Assembly (NCBI RefSeq): GCF_040218065.1 | Contig: NZ_JAVJQE010000007.1 | Span: 62,001-126,000 of the forward strand | Length of the DNA stretch: 64,000 bases | Reading direction: 5' to 3' | Source: Marivibrio sp040218065 | Lineage (GTDB): Bacteria > Pseudomonadota > Alphaproteobacteria > UBA8366 > Aestuariispiraceae | Shown: positions 27,665 through 35,629 of the stretch, piece after piece | How positions within the stretch are numbered: the first letter of the stretch is position 1 | Layout: every line of letters starts with the position of its first letter | Made by a program: the position numbers and the translations under genes | The notes under the pieces: model-generated | What the model was told of the DNA's origin: nothing | The model's database searches: none | What the model saw: only the letters and a program-made list of their open reading frames with translations

Positions 27665-27973
27665 CTAGAAATCGTAGCAGCGCCCCGCCTTCTCCCAATC
27701 GCCGTAGCGCGTCGGCTCAAGGCCCTGCGGCCCGCCGCTTTCCTTCGGCTTGTCGCCGCGCGCCTCAGCCTCGCGCCGCCAGCGGCGGCCGGCCTCTTCG
27801 GCCTTCAGATCGGCGAGGCGACGCGCGTCGACCCCCTGCACCTCGGGATCGAGCATCGGCGCCTCCGCGCCGCTTTCGTCCGCGGCGGCGTCGGAGACGG
27901 CGCGCGCCTGTTGGGCGGTCGTCCGCGCTTTGGGCGAAGCGCCCGGCTTGAGAAGGTCTTTCAGGTTTTTCAT
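27665..27973 (-). CDS. DUF1674 (SDHAF4-like) protein
   Basis: A 102-residue protein whose C-terminus GGPQGLEPTRYGDWEKAGRC-YDF is the DUF1674 signature, shared with the mitochondrial succinate dehydrogenase assembly factor SDHAF4, which binds the FAD-loaded SdhA subunit. The rest is charged and probably disordered. The ATG was selected because upstream sequence loses coding character. A role in SdhA assembly in bacteria is inferred from the mitochondrial homologue. No sdh genes are in the window. Confidence 0.85.
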   Translation of the reverse strand: MKNLKDLLKPGASPKARTTAQQARAVSDAAADESGAEAPMLDPEVQGVDARRLADLKAEEAGRRWRREAEARGDKPKESGGPQGLEPTRYGDWEKAGRCYDF

Positions 27974-28046
27974 GGCGCATCGTGATATGGCGCATGCGGG
28001 CCGTCGGGCAAGGGGGTTGTTTGAGCCGCATGCAATCGCTGGCGGC

Positions 28047-28114
28047 GACAATCCTCGCCCCGGCCGTGCGCCGGGGGATTGTCGGCCGGTTCCGACAGCG
28101 AGGGGGCGCTGTCG
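28047..28114. other. Two adjacent stem-loops in the gap between DUF1674 and DddL-like genes
   Basis: The first stem-loop has outer arms GACAATC/GATTGTC and inner arms CCCCGGC/GCCGGGG with a one-sided 4-nt bulge (28047-28083). The second has arms CGACAGCG/CGCTGTCG around AGGGGG (28093-28114). The 221-bp gap (27974-28194) holds no gene I can support. The structures lie downstream of the DddL-like gene on the minus strand and may act as its 3' mRNA end, though no U-tract follows. Confidence 0.5.
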
Positions 28115-28194
28115 GGCGGGAACGGGTCCGACCCCCTGCTCTGGTTCTACCGGACCATCCAAGAGAGAGGGCGGGGCAAAAGAGAGTCGCCCCC

Positions 28195-28836
28195 TCACTT
28201 GCGCGAGAAGGTCATCTTCTGATGCACAAGGCTCTCGCGCGCGCCGGTCCACGCGTAGGCGAGCAGGCAGGGCTCCCGGTCGGCGGTGGTGATCCGATGA
28301 TAATGACCTGGCGGATTGAGGATCAGCGAGCCCGGCGCATAGACGCCGACGTCATTCTCCGAGGTGTGGCCGGATATGCAGACGTAACTCTCCGTGAGCC
28401 CTTTATGACTGTGGCCCGGATAGGTCGTCTTCGGGCCGAACAGCACGAGGCCCAGGATGATCCGATCGCTCACAACCGGGCCGGTCGGCCCCAGAATTTC
28501 GGCGTAGCCGTATTTCCTGGTCAGACCGCGCGGCACCTTCTCATAGCCGTACTTCCAATGCAGATGCTCCCGAACCCCCTCGATCGAACGGGCGAGACGG
28601 GCCGTGCGATAGCCTACCGCATTCGACAGCGCGCGATCGAGATGCACGCACACCGGCAGCTCTTCGCCCTCTTCCTCCTGGACGGCGGGGTCGTCGTCGA
28701 TCACCTTCCCGAGCAGACGGCGAACCTCCGCCATGTGGCTGCGGATTTTCGCGCTGCCGCCGGCCGACCCGCTTTGATAGAGTTCCAGCACGTCGCGCAG
28801 CAGGTACTGCCAATAGGGCTCGGTCGAGAGTTTCAT
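28195..28836 (-). CDS. dddL: DddL-like cupin, probable dimethylsulfoniopropionate lyase
   Basis: A 213-residue protein with a helical N-terminal half and a C-terminal cupin. Cupin motif 1 is YPGHSHKGLTESYV, giving His142, His144, Glu149 and Tyr151; motif 2 is GSLILNPPGHYH with His180. The segments WKYGYEKVP, YAEILGPTGPVV and REPCLLAYAW match what I recall of DddL proteins, which cleave DMSP into dimethyl sulfide and acrylate with a bound divalent metal. Length is close to DddL (~220). AGAGGTCC precedes the ATG. A metallo-beta-lactamase-fold gene is divergent from it. No acrylate-processing genes (acuI, prpE) are near, so the substrate remains a family-based prediction. Confidence 0.75.
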   Translation of the reverse strand: MKLSTEPYWQYLLRDVLELYQSGSAGGSAKIRSHMAEVRRLLGKVIDDDPAVQEEEGEELPVCVHLDRALSNAVGYRTARLARSIEGVREHLHWKYGYEKVPRGLTRKYGYAEILGPTGPVVSDRIILGLVLFGPKTTYPGHSHKGLTESYVCISGHTSENDVGVYAPGSLILNPPGHYHRITTADREPCLLAYAWTGARESLVHQKMTFSRK

Positions 28837-28910
28837 CGGCGGACCTCTGTTTCGCTGCGGCGCACAACGCAGCATAGCGCTAGCGCCGGTGCAGGGAAGA
28901 GGAGAGTCGC

Positions 28911-29690
28911 ATGGCCGGGATCGAACCGGAGAGACGCGCGCCGCCTGAGGTCGCAGACCCTTCGCGGCCGCCGATCGCCGCCTGCTGGTTTTCGGTCGAG
29001 CGCGCGGCGGAGGGGATCGTCCGGTTGCGCGAGGCGCATGTCGACCCCTATGCGGTCGGCGACGTCTGGCTCGTCTGCGGGACGCAGCGGGCGTTGGCGG
29101 TCGATGCGGGCTCCGGCCTCGCACCGTCGGCGCCGCTGGCGGAGGCCGTCGCCGAGCGGCCCGTCGCGGCGGTCGCCCTCAACCCCTATTACGACCACGC
29201 CGGCGGCTGGGCCGACTACGCCGAGCGCCTGTGCCACCCGCTGGACGCGCCGGCCTTGGCCGATCCGCGCGCCGAGAACGAAAGCCTGCACGATTTCCTG
29301 ACGCCCGAGACCCTGGCGGCCCGGCCCGACGCCGATTTCGAGCTGGCCGTCCACGCCATGCGCCCGGCGCGAGCGACCGGTCTGGTCGAGGACGGGGCGA
29401 CGATCGATCTGGGCGGCCGGCGGCTCGAGGTTCTGCACGTCCCCGGCCGCTCGCCCGGCGGCTTGGCGCTGTGGGAGGCGGAGACCGGCGCGCTCTTCAC
29501 CTCCGACATGCTGTATGACGGGCCGCACGGCCCCGCTTGGCCGCCGGACGCGCCGGCGGCCTATGTCGAAAGTCTGCGGCGCTTTGCGACCCTGCCGGTC
29601 GAGAGGGTCTTTCCCGGCCATTACGGCCCCTTCGACGGGGCGCGCATGCGCGCCCTGATCGCTGAACAGACGGCCGATCTCAGCCTCTGA
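28911..29690 (+). CDS. Metallo-beta-lactamase-fold protein with degenerate metal ligands
   Basis: A 259-residue protein with the MBL fold pattern: GDVWLVCGTQRALAVDAGSG near the N-terminus, the motif-2 position NPYYDHAGG (residues 91-99), LHVPGRSPGG (175-184), FTSDMLYDG (197-204) and FPGHYGP (234-240). In typical members motif 2 is HxHxDH; here the two leading His are Asn91 and Tyr93, with Asp95 and His96 kept. His176, Asp199 and His237 are kept at the other ligand positions, so at most one complete metal site is likely. It is divergent from the DddL-like gene across 74 bp. Substrate unknown. Confidence 0.8.
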   Translation: MAGIEPERRAPPEVADPSRPPIAACWFSVERAAEGIVRLREAHVDPYAVGDVWLVCGTQRALAVDAGSGLAPSAPLAEAVAERPVAAVALNPYYDHAGGWADYAERLCHPLDAPALADPRAENESLHDFLTPETLAARPDADFELAVHAMRPARATGLVEDGATIDLGGRRLEVLHVPGRSPGGLALWEAETGALFTSDMLYDGPHGPAWPPDAPAAYVESLRRFATLPVERVFPGHYGPFDGARMRALIAEQTADLSL

Positions 29691-29694
29691 GCGT

Positions 29695-29750
29695 CCAGCG
29701 TCAGACGTCGGGCGTCAGACGTCGGGCGTCAGACGTCCAGCGTCAGACGT
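29695..29750. repeat. Four 14-bp tandem repeats
   Basis: Four consecutive copies of C(C/G)(A/G)GCGTCAGACGT occupy 29695-29750; copies 1 and 4 begin CCA and copies 2 and 3 begin CGG. A partial fifth copy (CGACGTCAGG) runs into the stop codon of the convergent PAS_5 gene. Each unit joins its neighbour through ACGTC-type palindromic sequence. The array fills the whole intergenic space between two convergent genes. Confidence 0.9.
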
Positions 29751-29755
29751 CGACG

Positions 29756-30295
29756 TCAGGCGGGAAAACAGACCAGGGTGCAGACGAACCGCGGGAGCGC
29801 GTCAGGCGGGGCGTCGCTCGCGCGGAACGGCGCCGTCACCTGATGGAAGGTGCGGTAGGCGCGCCCCTCCCACCAGATGGAGCCGCTGAGGAAGACGGGT
29901 CGGCGCTCGCTCACGACCGTCTCAAGCATGTCGAGGAAAGGTTCGAGCGCGCCGTCCATCGTCTCGGCGTCGAGCGGCTTGCCGGTCAATTCTCGGCCCA
30001 AGACGTCGCGCATCTCGGTGCCGAACAGGCGGTAGCGATAGCGCCGCGGCCCCTCGCGCTCCGACAGGATGAGCCGCCCGAGCATCGCGCGCGGCAGGGT
30101 CAGGGGGTCGAGGGCGCTGCGCGGGGCGGGCGCGCCGTCGGGACCGCAATGGGTCCGCCAGTGGTCCGCAAAGGCTTGCAGTTCCGGCTCGGCTGCGGCC
30201 TGAGCGCTCGGCCATTCGAGCGGCGGACCGCCGCGGTCCGGCGCCCCGAAGGGATGGGGGGAGGCCCCGGCCCCGATGTGAAATCGTCCAGCCAC
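29756..30295 (-). CDS. PAS_5-family protein (copy 1)
   Basis: A 179-residue soluble protein with the PAS_5 pattern: FADHWRTHC, then SALDPLTLPRAMLGRLIL, RYRYRLFGTEMRDVLGRELTGKPLD and a C-terminal beta-rich part. These short PAS proteins occur in many copies in alphaproteobacteria and usually lack output domains; ligand and partner are unknown. The start is GTG. A second PAS_5 gene stands on the other side of the vsr-dcm pair in the opposite orientation. Confidence 0.82.
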   Translation of the reverse strand: MAGRFHIGAGASPHPFGAPDRGGPPLEWPSAQAAAEPELQAFADHWRTHCGPDGAPAPRSALDPLTLPRAMLGRLILSEREGPRRYRYRLFGTEMRDVLGRELTGKPLDAETMDGALEPFLDMLETVVSERRPVFLSGSIWWEGRAYRTFHQVTAPFRASDAPPDALPRFVCTLVCFPA

Positions 30296-30401
30296 ACGAT
30301 TCCCCTCTAAGGTTTCGTGCGGAAATTGTACTCTTTTTCGCCGATCCAGGGAATGGGCCTTGCAGTCGGCGCCGCAGCGGCTCTAGCCTCGCCGTCTGAT
30401 C

Positions 30402-30812
30402 ATGGTCGACACCCTCAGCCCCGCCCAGCGCCGCCGCGCGATGCAAGCGGTCAAGGGCAAGGACACCAAGCCCGAATGGGCGCTGCGCCGGCGCCTGCAT
30501 GCGCGCGGCTTCCGCTACCGGCTGCACGATCCGAGGCTGCCCGGCAAACCGGACCTTGTGCTGCCGCGCCGGCGAACGGCGATCTTCGTCCACGGCTGTT
30601 TCTGGCACGGCCACGACTGTCCGCGGGGATCTCGACGCCCGGCGACGAATCAAGCCTATTGGGAGGCCAAGATCGCACGCAACCGCGCGCGCGACCAAGC
30701 CGCCGAAGAAAGGCTCAAGGCCATGGGGTACCGCGTACTGATCGTCTGGGAATGCGAGCTCAAGGACCCCGACGCCGCGGCCGAGCGGGTGGCGACGGCG
30801 CTCGCGGAATGA
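30402..30812 (+). CDS. vsr: Very short patch repair endonuclease
   Basis: A 136-residue Vsr nuclease. The core reads DTKPEWALRRRLHARGFRYR, then GKPDLVLPRRRTAIFVHGCFWHGHDC. Asp51, His64 and His69 occupy the same numbered positions as the active-site residues of E. coli Vsr, and the zinc ligands (Cys66, His71, Cys73 region) are present. Vsr nicks beside T:G mismatches that arise by deamination of 5-methylcytosine. Its stop overlaps the start of the cytosine methyltransferase by 4 bp, the expected functional partner. Confidence 0.96.
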   Translation: MVDTLSPAQRRRAMQAVKGKDTKPEWALRRRLHARGFRYRLHDPRLPGKPDLVLPRRRTAIFVHGCFWHGHDCPRGSRRPATNQAYWEAKIARNRARDQAAEERLKAMGYRVLIVWECELKDPDAAAERVATALAE

Positions 30813-31975
30813 GCGCGGGCCGCCCCTTCTACGAGTTCTTCGCCGGCGGCGGGCTGGCGCGTCTCGGGCTCGGGCCCGGTTGGGACTGCCGCTTCGCCAA
30901 TGAGTGGTCAGAGACCAAGGCCGCCGCCTATCGCGCCGCCTTCGGCCCGGCGCCGGAACTGCGCGTCGCCGACGTGGCCCGGCTTGCGCCCGCCGATCTT
31001 CCGGGCCGGGCCGACCTGGCTTGGGCGTCCTTTCCCTGCCAGGACCTCTCGCTGGCCGGCGGGCGCGCGGGGATGGCCGGCGCGCGGAGCGGAACCTTCC
31101 ACGCCTTCTGGGGCCTGATGCAGGGGTTGGCGGCGGAGGGTCGCGCGCCGCGCGCCGTGGCCTTGGAGAATGTGACCGGCTTGTTGACCAGCGCCGGCGG
31201 CGCCGATTTCGCCGCGCTGGTACGCCTGCTGGCGGCCGGCGGCTACCGGGTCGGCGCGCTGACCCTTGACGCCGGAGCCTTCGTTCCGCAATCGCGCCCG
31301 CGGCTGTTCGTCTTGGCGCTCGACCCTTCGGCCGCATCGGCCGCGCCGCAAGCGCCGGGGCCGACGGGCGCCGTCGGCTCCGGCGCGCTGGCCCGGGCGG
31401 TCTCGGGATTGGAGGAGCCCTCGCAGGCCGCTTGGCGCTGGTGGCGCGTCCCGGCGCCGCCGGCGCGCAACGCAAATCTGATCGACCTGCTTGAGCCGGA
31501 CGCCGCCGTGACAAACTGGCATAGGCCGGCCGAGACGGAGCGGCTGATCGCCCTCATGGCGCAGGCCTCGCGCGCCAAGCTGGCCGCGCTGCAGGCGGCG
31601 GAGACGCGCGCGGCTGCAACGGTCTATCGCCGCACGCGCCCGGACGGCGCCGGCGGCAAGGCGCAGCGCGCCGAAATCCGCGACGACGGGCTGGCAGGCT
31701 GCCTGCGCACGCCCGCCGGCGGGTCGAGCCGCCAGATCGTCCTGATCGCCGAGGGGGGCCGCGTGCGCTCGCGTCTGCTGACCCCGCGCGAGGCCGCGCG
31801 CCTGATGGGCGCGCCGGAGGAGTACCCGACGCCGGCCGGCCGCACCGCCGCCTACCACCTGTTCGGCGACGCGGTCGCGGTTCCGGTGGTGCGCTGGCTG
31901 GCGCAGCATCTGATCGAGCCGGCGTTGGACGGGACGGCGGCCGGGGGGCGGACCGCGGTCGTCGCCGCAGAGTAG
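30809..31975 (+). CDS. dcm: DNA (cytosine-5-)-methyltransferase
   Basis: A 388-residue m5C methyltransferase. Motif I is YEFFAGGGLARLGL, motif IV WASFPCQDLSLAGGR with catalytic Cys77, motif VI ALENVTGLL, motif VIII VPQSRPRLFV, and motifs IX-X RLLTPREAARLMGAPEEY and AYHLFGDAVAVPVV. The target-recognition region lies at roughly residues 205-310; specificity cannot be read. It overlaps vsr by 4 bp, and no restriction endonuclease gene is adjacent, so this is a solitary methylase with mismatch repair rather than a full restriction-modification system. Confidence 0.95.
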   Translation: MSAGRPFYEFFAGGGLARLGLGPGWDCRFANEWSETKAAAYRAAFGPAPELRVADVARLAPADLPGRADLAWASFPCQDLSLAGGRAGMAGARSGTFHAFWGLMQGLAAEGRAPRAVALENVTGLLTSAGGADFAALVRLLAAGGYRVGALTLDAGAFVPQSRPRLFVLALDPSAASAAPQAPGPTGAVGSGALARAVSGLEEPSQAAWRWWRVPAPPARNANLIDLLEPDAAVTNWHRPAETERLIALMAQASRAKLAALQAAETRAAATVYRRTRPDGAGGKAQRAEIRDDGLAGCLRTPAGGSSRQIVLIAEGGRVRSRLLTPREAARLMGAPEEYPTPAGRTAAYHLFGDAVAVPVVRWLAQHLIEPALDGTAAGGRTAVVAAE

Positions 31976-32040
31976 CCATCGCGCGGTCCGTCGGCCTATA
32001 GTCGCAATCCGCGCAGGACTATGCGCGGTTTGAGACTGGG

Positions 32041-32598
32041 GTGGAACCGTCAATGCCGAGAGCGCCGAGTCCGGCCGAGACCAGCGCCGCGGGCGGCGAA
32101 ATCGACGACGATACGCCGTTGTCGGCGCGCAGCCGACGCTTGGTGGAGTATTGGCGCACGCTGCGTCCGGGCTCCAAGGCGCTGCCGTCGCGCGCGCTGT
32201 TCGACCCGGCGGCGGTCGTCGACCTGCTGCCCGACGTCTGGCTGTTGGAGACGATGGACCGGGCCGGCCGACGTCCGACGGCCGAGGGTCCGCGCTTTCG
32301 CTGCCGGCTCTACGGCTCCGCGCTCGCCGAGGCGTTCGGGCGGGATCTGACCGGCGCGCTGCTGGACGAAGCCGACCCGGCCTTCGAGACGAGCGAAGCC
32401 GGCCGCGACTTCCGCGCGGTGGTCGCGCGCCGCCTGCCCCGCTGGTGGCGCGGGCCGGTCGCGATGACGACGCCCCGTCAGACGGCTGGGGTAGAGGTGG
32501 TCATGCTGCCGCTGGCCGTTGACGGCGAGCATGTCGACATGATCCTGAACTACGCCCAGCCGCTTTACGGCGACCCGCCGCGTCCGCTGGACCGCTGA
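32041..32598 (+). CDS. PAS_5-family protein (copy 2)
   Basis: A 185-residue protein with PAS_5 features: LVEYWRTLRPGSKALPSRALF, FDPAAVVDLLPDVWLLE, RFRCRLYGSALAEAFGRDLTGALLDE and a closing MILNYAQPLYG. It resembles the PAS_5 protein at 29756-30295 in layout (GxxLTG motif in both) but has diverged strongly. The start is GTG at 32041, with an ATG alternative four codons on; neither has a clear ribosome-binding site. It begins 65 bp after the methyltransferase stop. Confidence 0.8.
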   Translation: MEPSMPRAPSPAETSAAGGEIDDDTPLSARSRRLVEYWRTLRPGSKALPSRALFDPAAVVDLLPDVWLLETMDRAGRRPTAEGPRFRCRLYGSALAEAFGRDLTGALLDEADPAFETSEAGRDFRAVVARRLPRWWRGPVAMTTPRQTAGVEVVMLPLAVDGEHVDMILNYAQPLYGDPPRPLDR

Positions 32599-32628
32599 CG
32601 GGCCGCTTTGAGGAGTCTTTGGAGGGCG

Positions 32629-33603
32629 CTACTCCGCCGCCGGGGCGGGGATGGGGGCGCGGCTCACCTCTTCGCCGGGAACCTCCGGCTCTTCGTCGAC
32701 CATTTGCGCCGGGAAGCCGTCGGCCAAGACCGAGACCTGGGCCGCCTCCTCCAGCCGCTTGATGATGTTGGGCGACCATTCGCGCGGGCCGTAGCGCTCG
32801 GCGCCGTCCTCGAAGATCTTCTGGAACATCGGACCCAGTTCCAACGGCGCGCCGATGCGCTCCGCCAGACCGTTGAACAGACCGATGTCCTTGAGGACCA
32901 GGTCCATCGTGAAGTTGATGTCGCGGCTGCCGTTCAGGATCACCTGGCTTTCGGTCTCGTGCACGAAACTATTGCCGGACGAGATCCGGATCGCCTCGTA
33001 CGCGGTCCCCAGATCCATCCCCGCCTTGGCCGAGACGGCGAGCGCCTCGCAGACCGACAGCAGGTTGGCGGTCGCCAGATAGTTGGTGACGACCTTGAGG
33101 ACCGAGGCGCTGCCGAGCGGCCCGGTGTGCAGCAGCCGGCGGCCCATCGCCTTCAGAGCCGGCAGCGCCGCCTCGAAGGCCGCGCGCTCGCAGCCGGCGA
33201 AGATCGAAATGTTGCCGGTCGCCGCGCGATGGCAGCCGCCCGAGACCGGGCAATCGATCGGCAGGCCGCCGACCGCCGCGACCCGCGCACCGAGGCGCTG
33301 GACTTCGGCCGAATCGGTGGTGCTCATCTCGGCCCACACGGCGCCCGGCTTGAGCGTCTCCAGGACGCCGCCCTCCGCCTCCATCACCGCGGCGCTCGCG
33401 GCCGGCGAGGGCAGGCAGGTGATGACCATATCCTTTTCGGCCGCGAGGTCGGCGGCGCCGGTCGCCGCCTTGGCGCCCTTGGCGACCAGTTTCTCCACCG
33501 CCGCCGGGGCGAGGTCGTAGACCGTGACATCGAAGCCGTTTCGGACCAGCGAGCCCGCGAGCTGCGCCCCGACATTGCCGAGACCGATGAAGCCGATTTT
33601 CAT
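32629..33603 (-). CDS. NAD(P)-dependent 3-hydroxyisobutyrate-dehydrogenase-family oxidoreductase
   Basis: A 324-residue beta-hydroxyacid dehydrogenase. The dinucleotide motif is FIGLGNVGAQLAGSLVRNGFDV, the substrate-binding motif DCPVSGG, the catalytic Lys lies in VLKVVTNYLATANLL, and the cofactor/active-site segment is FTMDLVLKDIGLFN. Family members oxidise 3-hydroxyisobutyrate, tartronate semialdehyde, 6-phosphogluconate-like or related substrates; this one is not resolved. The last ~30 residues (EEPEVPGEEVSRAPIPAPAAE) are a low-complexity tail beyond the usual ~295. The start follows the FIGLGNVG family N-terminus. Confidence 0.9.
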   Translation of the reverse strand: MKIGFIGLGNVGAQLAGSLVRNGFDVTVYDLAPAAVEKLVAKGAKAATGAADLAAEKDMVITCLPSPAASAAVMEAEGGVLETLKPGAVWAEMSTTDSAEVQRLGARVAAVGGLPIDCPVSGGCHRAATGNISIFAGCERAAFEAALPALKAMGRRLLHTGPLGSASVLKVVTNYLATANLLSVCEALAVSAKAGMDLGTAYEAIRISSGNSFVHETESQVILNGSRDINFTMDLVLKDIGLFNGLAERIGAPLELGPMFQKIFEDGAERYGPREWSPNIIKRLEEAAQVSVLADGFPAQMVDEEPEVPGEEVSRAPIPAPAAE

Positions 33604-33710
33604 GAGGGCGCGTTCCACTTCCCGATAAGAGGTTGCCGTCGGCGCGCAGCATCACGCCGAATCCCCCCCGGCGCCAACCGATTTCTTTGCGGCGGCGAGG
33701 CGCGCGCCGA

Positions 33711-35177
33711 TCAGCCTCCAGGCGAGCCGTCGGGCGGGCCGTCGGGCGGCGGGGTCGCCGCGCCGACTTCGCGCAGGCGAGCGACCTTCGCCTCAAGCGG
33801 CGCCCAGTCGTCCTCGCGATCGATCGCCGACCAGAGGCTTTCCACCTCGTCGATCAGCATGTCCTCGGGCGCGCGCTGAGCCCAGAAGGCCTGGGCCGCC
33901 GGTCCTTGCAGATGCGGCGACGGCGCCTCCGTCCGTACGGCCTCGATCGCGGACGTCCAGGGCTCGTTCGCGTACAACTCGGCCAGCGGGCTTTCCGCCA
34001 GACGTTCCGGCCGCGCGCCGCCGGTCAGATCGAAGAACACCCGTTCGAACGGGGCCTCTGTTTCATGCAGCGCGGCCCACAGGGCGTGCGCCGTCGTACG
34101 CGCCGCTTCGGCGTCCTTCACCGCCAAGCCTAGACGGTAAAAGGTCTGCGCGACCAAGGCCTTGTCGAATCTCTCCGAGAAAGACTGATAGATCGGCTCC
34201 AACCGCTCCACCGGCGTCAGCGGCAGCAGACACTCGGCCAGGCGCGCCAGATTCCAATGCAGCGCCTCCGCCTGCCGTCCGTACGCGTACAAGCCTCCAT
34301 GATCGAAATAGGCGGCGGTGAAGTGCGGATCGTAGCGCTCCAAGAAGCGCCAGGGACCGTAGTCGAAACTCTCCCCGGTGATGACGATGTTGTCGGTGTT
34401 GAGTACGCCGTGAACGAAGCCGGCGGCGAACCAGGCGGCGCCCAACTCGGCGACGGCCTGGACCACCGCTTCATAGAGCAGCGCCGGCGCGTCGTTCGCA
34501 TCGGCGATCGTCGCCCGGTCGGCGGCCTGCGGGTGGTAGACGGCGAGGCAGTAGTCGACGAGTCGGCGGATCGCCTCGACCTCCTCCTGCGCGCGCAGGC
34601 GCTGGAAGGTGCCGATGCGGATGTGGCTGTGGCTCAGCCGCACCATGACGGCCGAGCGGGTCGGCGACGGCTCGTCTCCGCGATAGAGCTTCTCGCCGGT
34701 CTCGATCAAGCTGAAGGTCTTTGAGGTCGGGACGCCCCGCGCCTCCAGCGTCTCCGTCGCCAGAATCTCGCGCACCCCGCCCTTCAACGTCAGACGACCG
34801 TCGCCCGAGCGCGACCAGGGCGTCTGGCCGGAGCCTTTCGTCCCGAGATCCAACAGCCGACCGTCCTCAGCGTCGCGCATCTGGGCGAACAGGAATCCCC
34901 GGCCGTCTCCCAGGTCCGGATTGTAGACCCGGAACTGATGGCCGTGATAGCGCAGCGCCAGCGGCTCGCCCAAATTGTCCGGCAGCGGCGCGAAGCGGCC
35001 GAAATGCTCGATCCATTCGGCCTCGCTCAACGCCTCCAACCCGACCCGCGCGGCCCAGCGGTCGTTGCGGAAGCGCAGGATATGCTGCGGGAAGTCGGCC
35101 GCCGGCACGGGATCGTAGAACAGGCTCCCCAACTCCGGATGGCGGGGGTCGGGACGGTAACGCTCGGTCACGGGCAT
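33711..35177 (-). CDS. selO: SelO/YdiU-type protein adenylyltransferase
   Basis: A 488-residue SelO pseudokinase. Family blocks are ALRYHGHQFRVYNPDLGDGRG, LLDLGTKGSGQTPWSRSGDGRLTLKGG, LATETLEARGVPTSKT, and the metal-binding HGVLNTDNIVITGESFDYGP. The flipped-nucleotide kinase fold transfers AMP to Ser, Thr or Tyr of proteins, with redox-related targets in E. coli. It lacks the C-terminal selenocysteine found in eukaryotic SelO. The ATG (MPVTERYRPD) was chosen over a Pro/Arg-rich upstream start. It is monocistronic between unrelated genes. Confidence 0.95.
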   Translation of the reverse strand: MPVTERYRPDPRHPELGSLFYDPVPAADFPQHILRFRNDRWAARVGLEALSEAEWIEHFGRFAPLPDNLGEPLALRYHGHQFRVYNPDLGDGRGFLFAQMRDAEDGRLLDLGTKGSGQTPWSRSGDGRLTLKGGVREILATETLEARGVPTSKTFSLIETGEKLYRGDEPSPTRSAVMVRLSHSHIRIGTFQRLRAQEEVEAIRRLVDYCLAVYHPQAADRATIADANDAPALLYEAVVQAVAELGAAWFAAGFVHGVLNTDNIVITGESFDYGPWRFLERYDPHFTAAYFDHGGLYAYGRQAEALHWNLARLAECLLPLTPVERLEPIYQSFSERFDKALVAQTFYRLGLAVKDAEAARTTAHALWAALHETEAPFERVFFDLTGGARPERLAESPLAELYANEPWTSAIEAVRTEAPSPHLQGPAAQAFWAQRAPEDMLIDEVESLWSAIDREDDWAPLEAKVARLREVGAATPPPDGPPDGSPGG

Positions 35178-35277
35178 GGACGGGCCTTGGGCTTGGACGG
35201 GTGGACGGGCGGGCGGGCGGGCCGCGCGTCTCAAAACGGCGGCGCCCCTTCACCCCTCCCTAGCTAAGGCCCTGGGC

Positions 35278-35475
35278 TCAAGCCGGCAAGCCCGCCTGTT
35301 CCGCCTCGACCTGCTTGACCAGACGAAGGGCCACCGGCGCGGCGAGATTGGGGCGCGCGGCGAGCAGCGTTGCGACGGCGGCGCGCCGGCGTTCGATCGC
35401 GCAGGCGAGAGACGCGGCCGCGCGAGCGAGCGCGTCGCGCGCGAGATGCTTCAGGTCGGCGAGGTCGGCGGACAT
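35278..35475 (-). CDS. Small hypothetical protein (65 residues)
   Basis: An Ala/Leu/Arg-rich, helical 65-residue protein (MSADLADLKHLARDALARAA, later LAAPVALRLVKQVEAEQAGL). I do not recognise a family. A perfect AAGGAG stands 8 bp before the ATG, which is good support for translation. It is divergent from another small gene at 35630, with an inverted repeat between the two starts. It is followed by the upstream region of selO. There is no signal peptide or membrane segment. Confidence 0.6.
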   Translation of the reverse strand: MSADLADLKHLARDALARAAASLACAIERRRAAVATLLAARPNLAAPVALRLVKQVEAEQAGLPA

Positions 35476-35520
35476 CGATCGACTCCTTGATAAAAGGCCG
35501 GAACGCGAACGCGCTTGCAG

Positions 35521-35536
35521 CGCGCTATAAAGCGCG
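35521..35536. promoter_or_regulatory. Inverted repeat between divergent small genes
   Basis: CGCGCT-ATAA-AGCGCG is a 6+6 bp inverted repeat around an AT-rich centre containing TATAAA (35526-35531), which could act as a -10. It sits 46 bp from the 35475 start and 94 bp from the 35630 start. No matching -35 is clear in either direction. A repressor operator is possible. Confidence 0.4.
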
Positions 35537-35629
35537 TCGATGAACGCGGCGTGACGGCATGATGTCGATTTAGCGTCCGCCCCGCCCTATCTTTTGCATT
35601 GTCAGACGAAGCCGAAGGAGCCCCAATCG

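Noticed and set aside
28837..28910. Small gene between the DddL-like and MBL-fold genes
   Set aside because: The 74-bp divergent gap holds both ribosome-binding regions and no credible open frame.
29695..29758. CRISPR array
   Set aside because: The 14-bp units are directly adjacent with no unique spacers, and no cas genes are present.
30402..31975. Complete restriction-modification system
   Set aside because: vsr and a cytosine methylase are present but no restriction endonuclease gene is adjacent; the neighbours are PAS_5 proteins.
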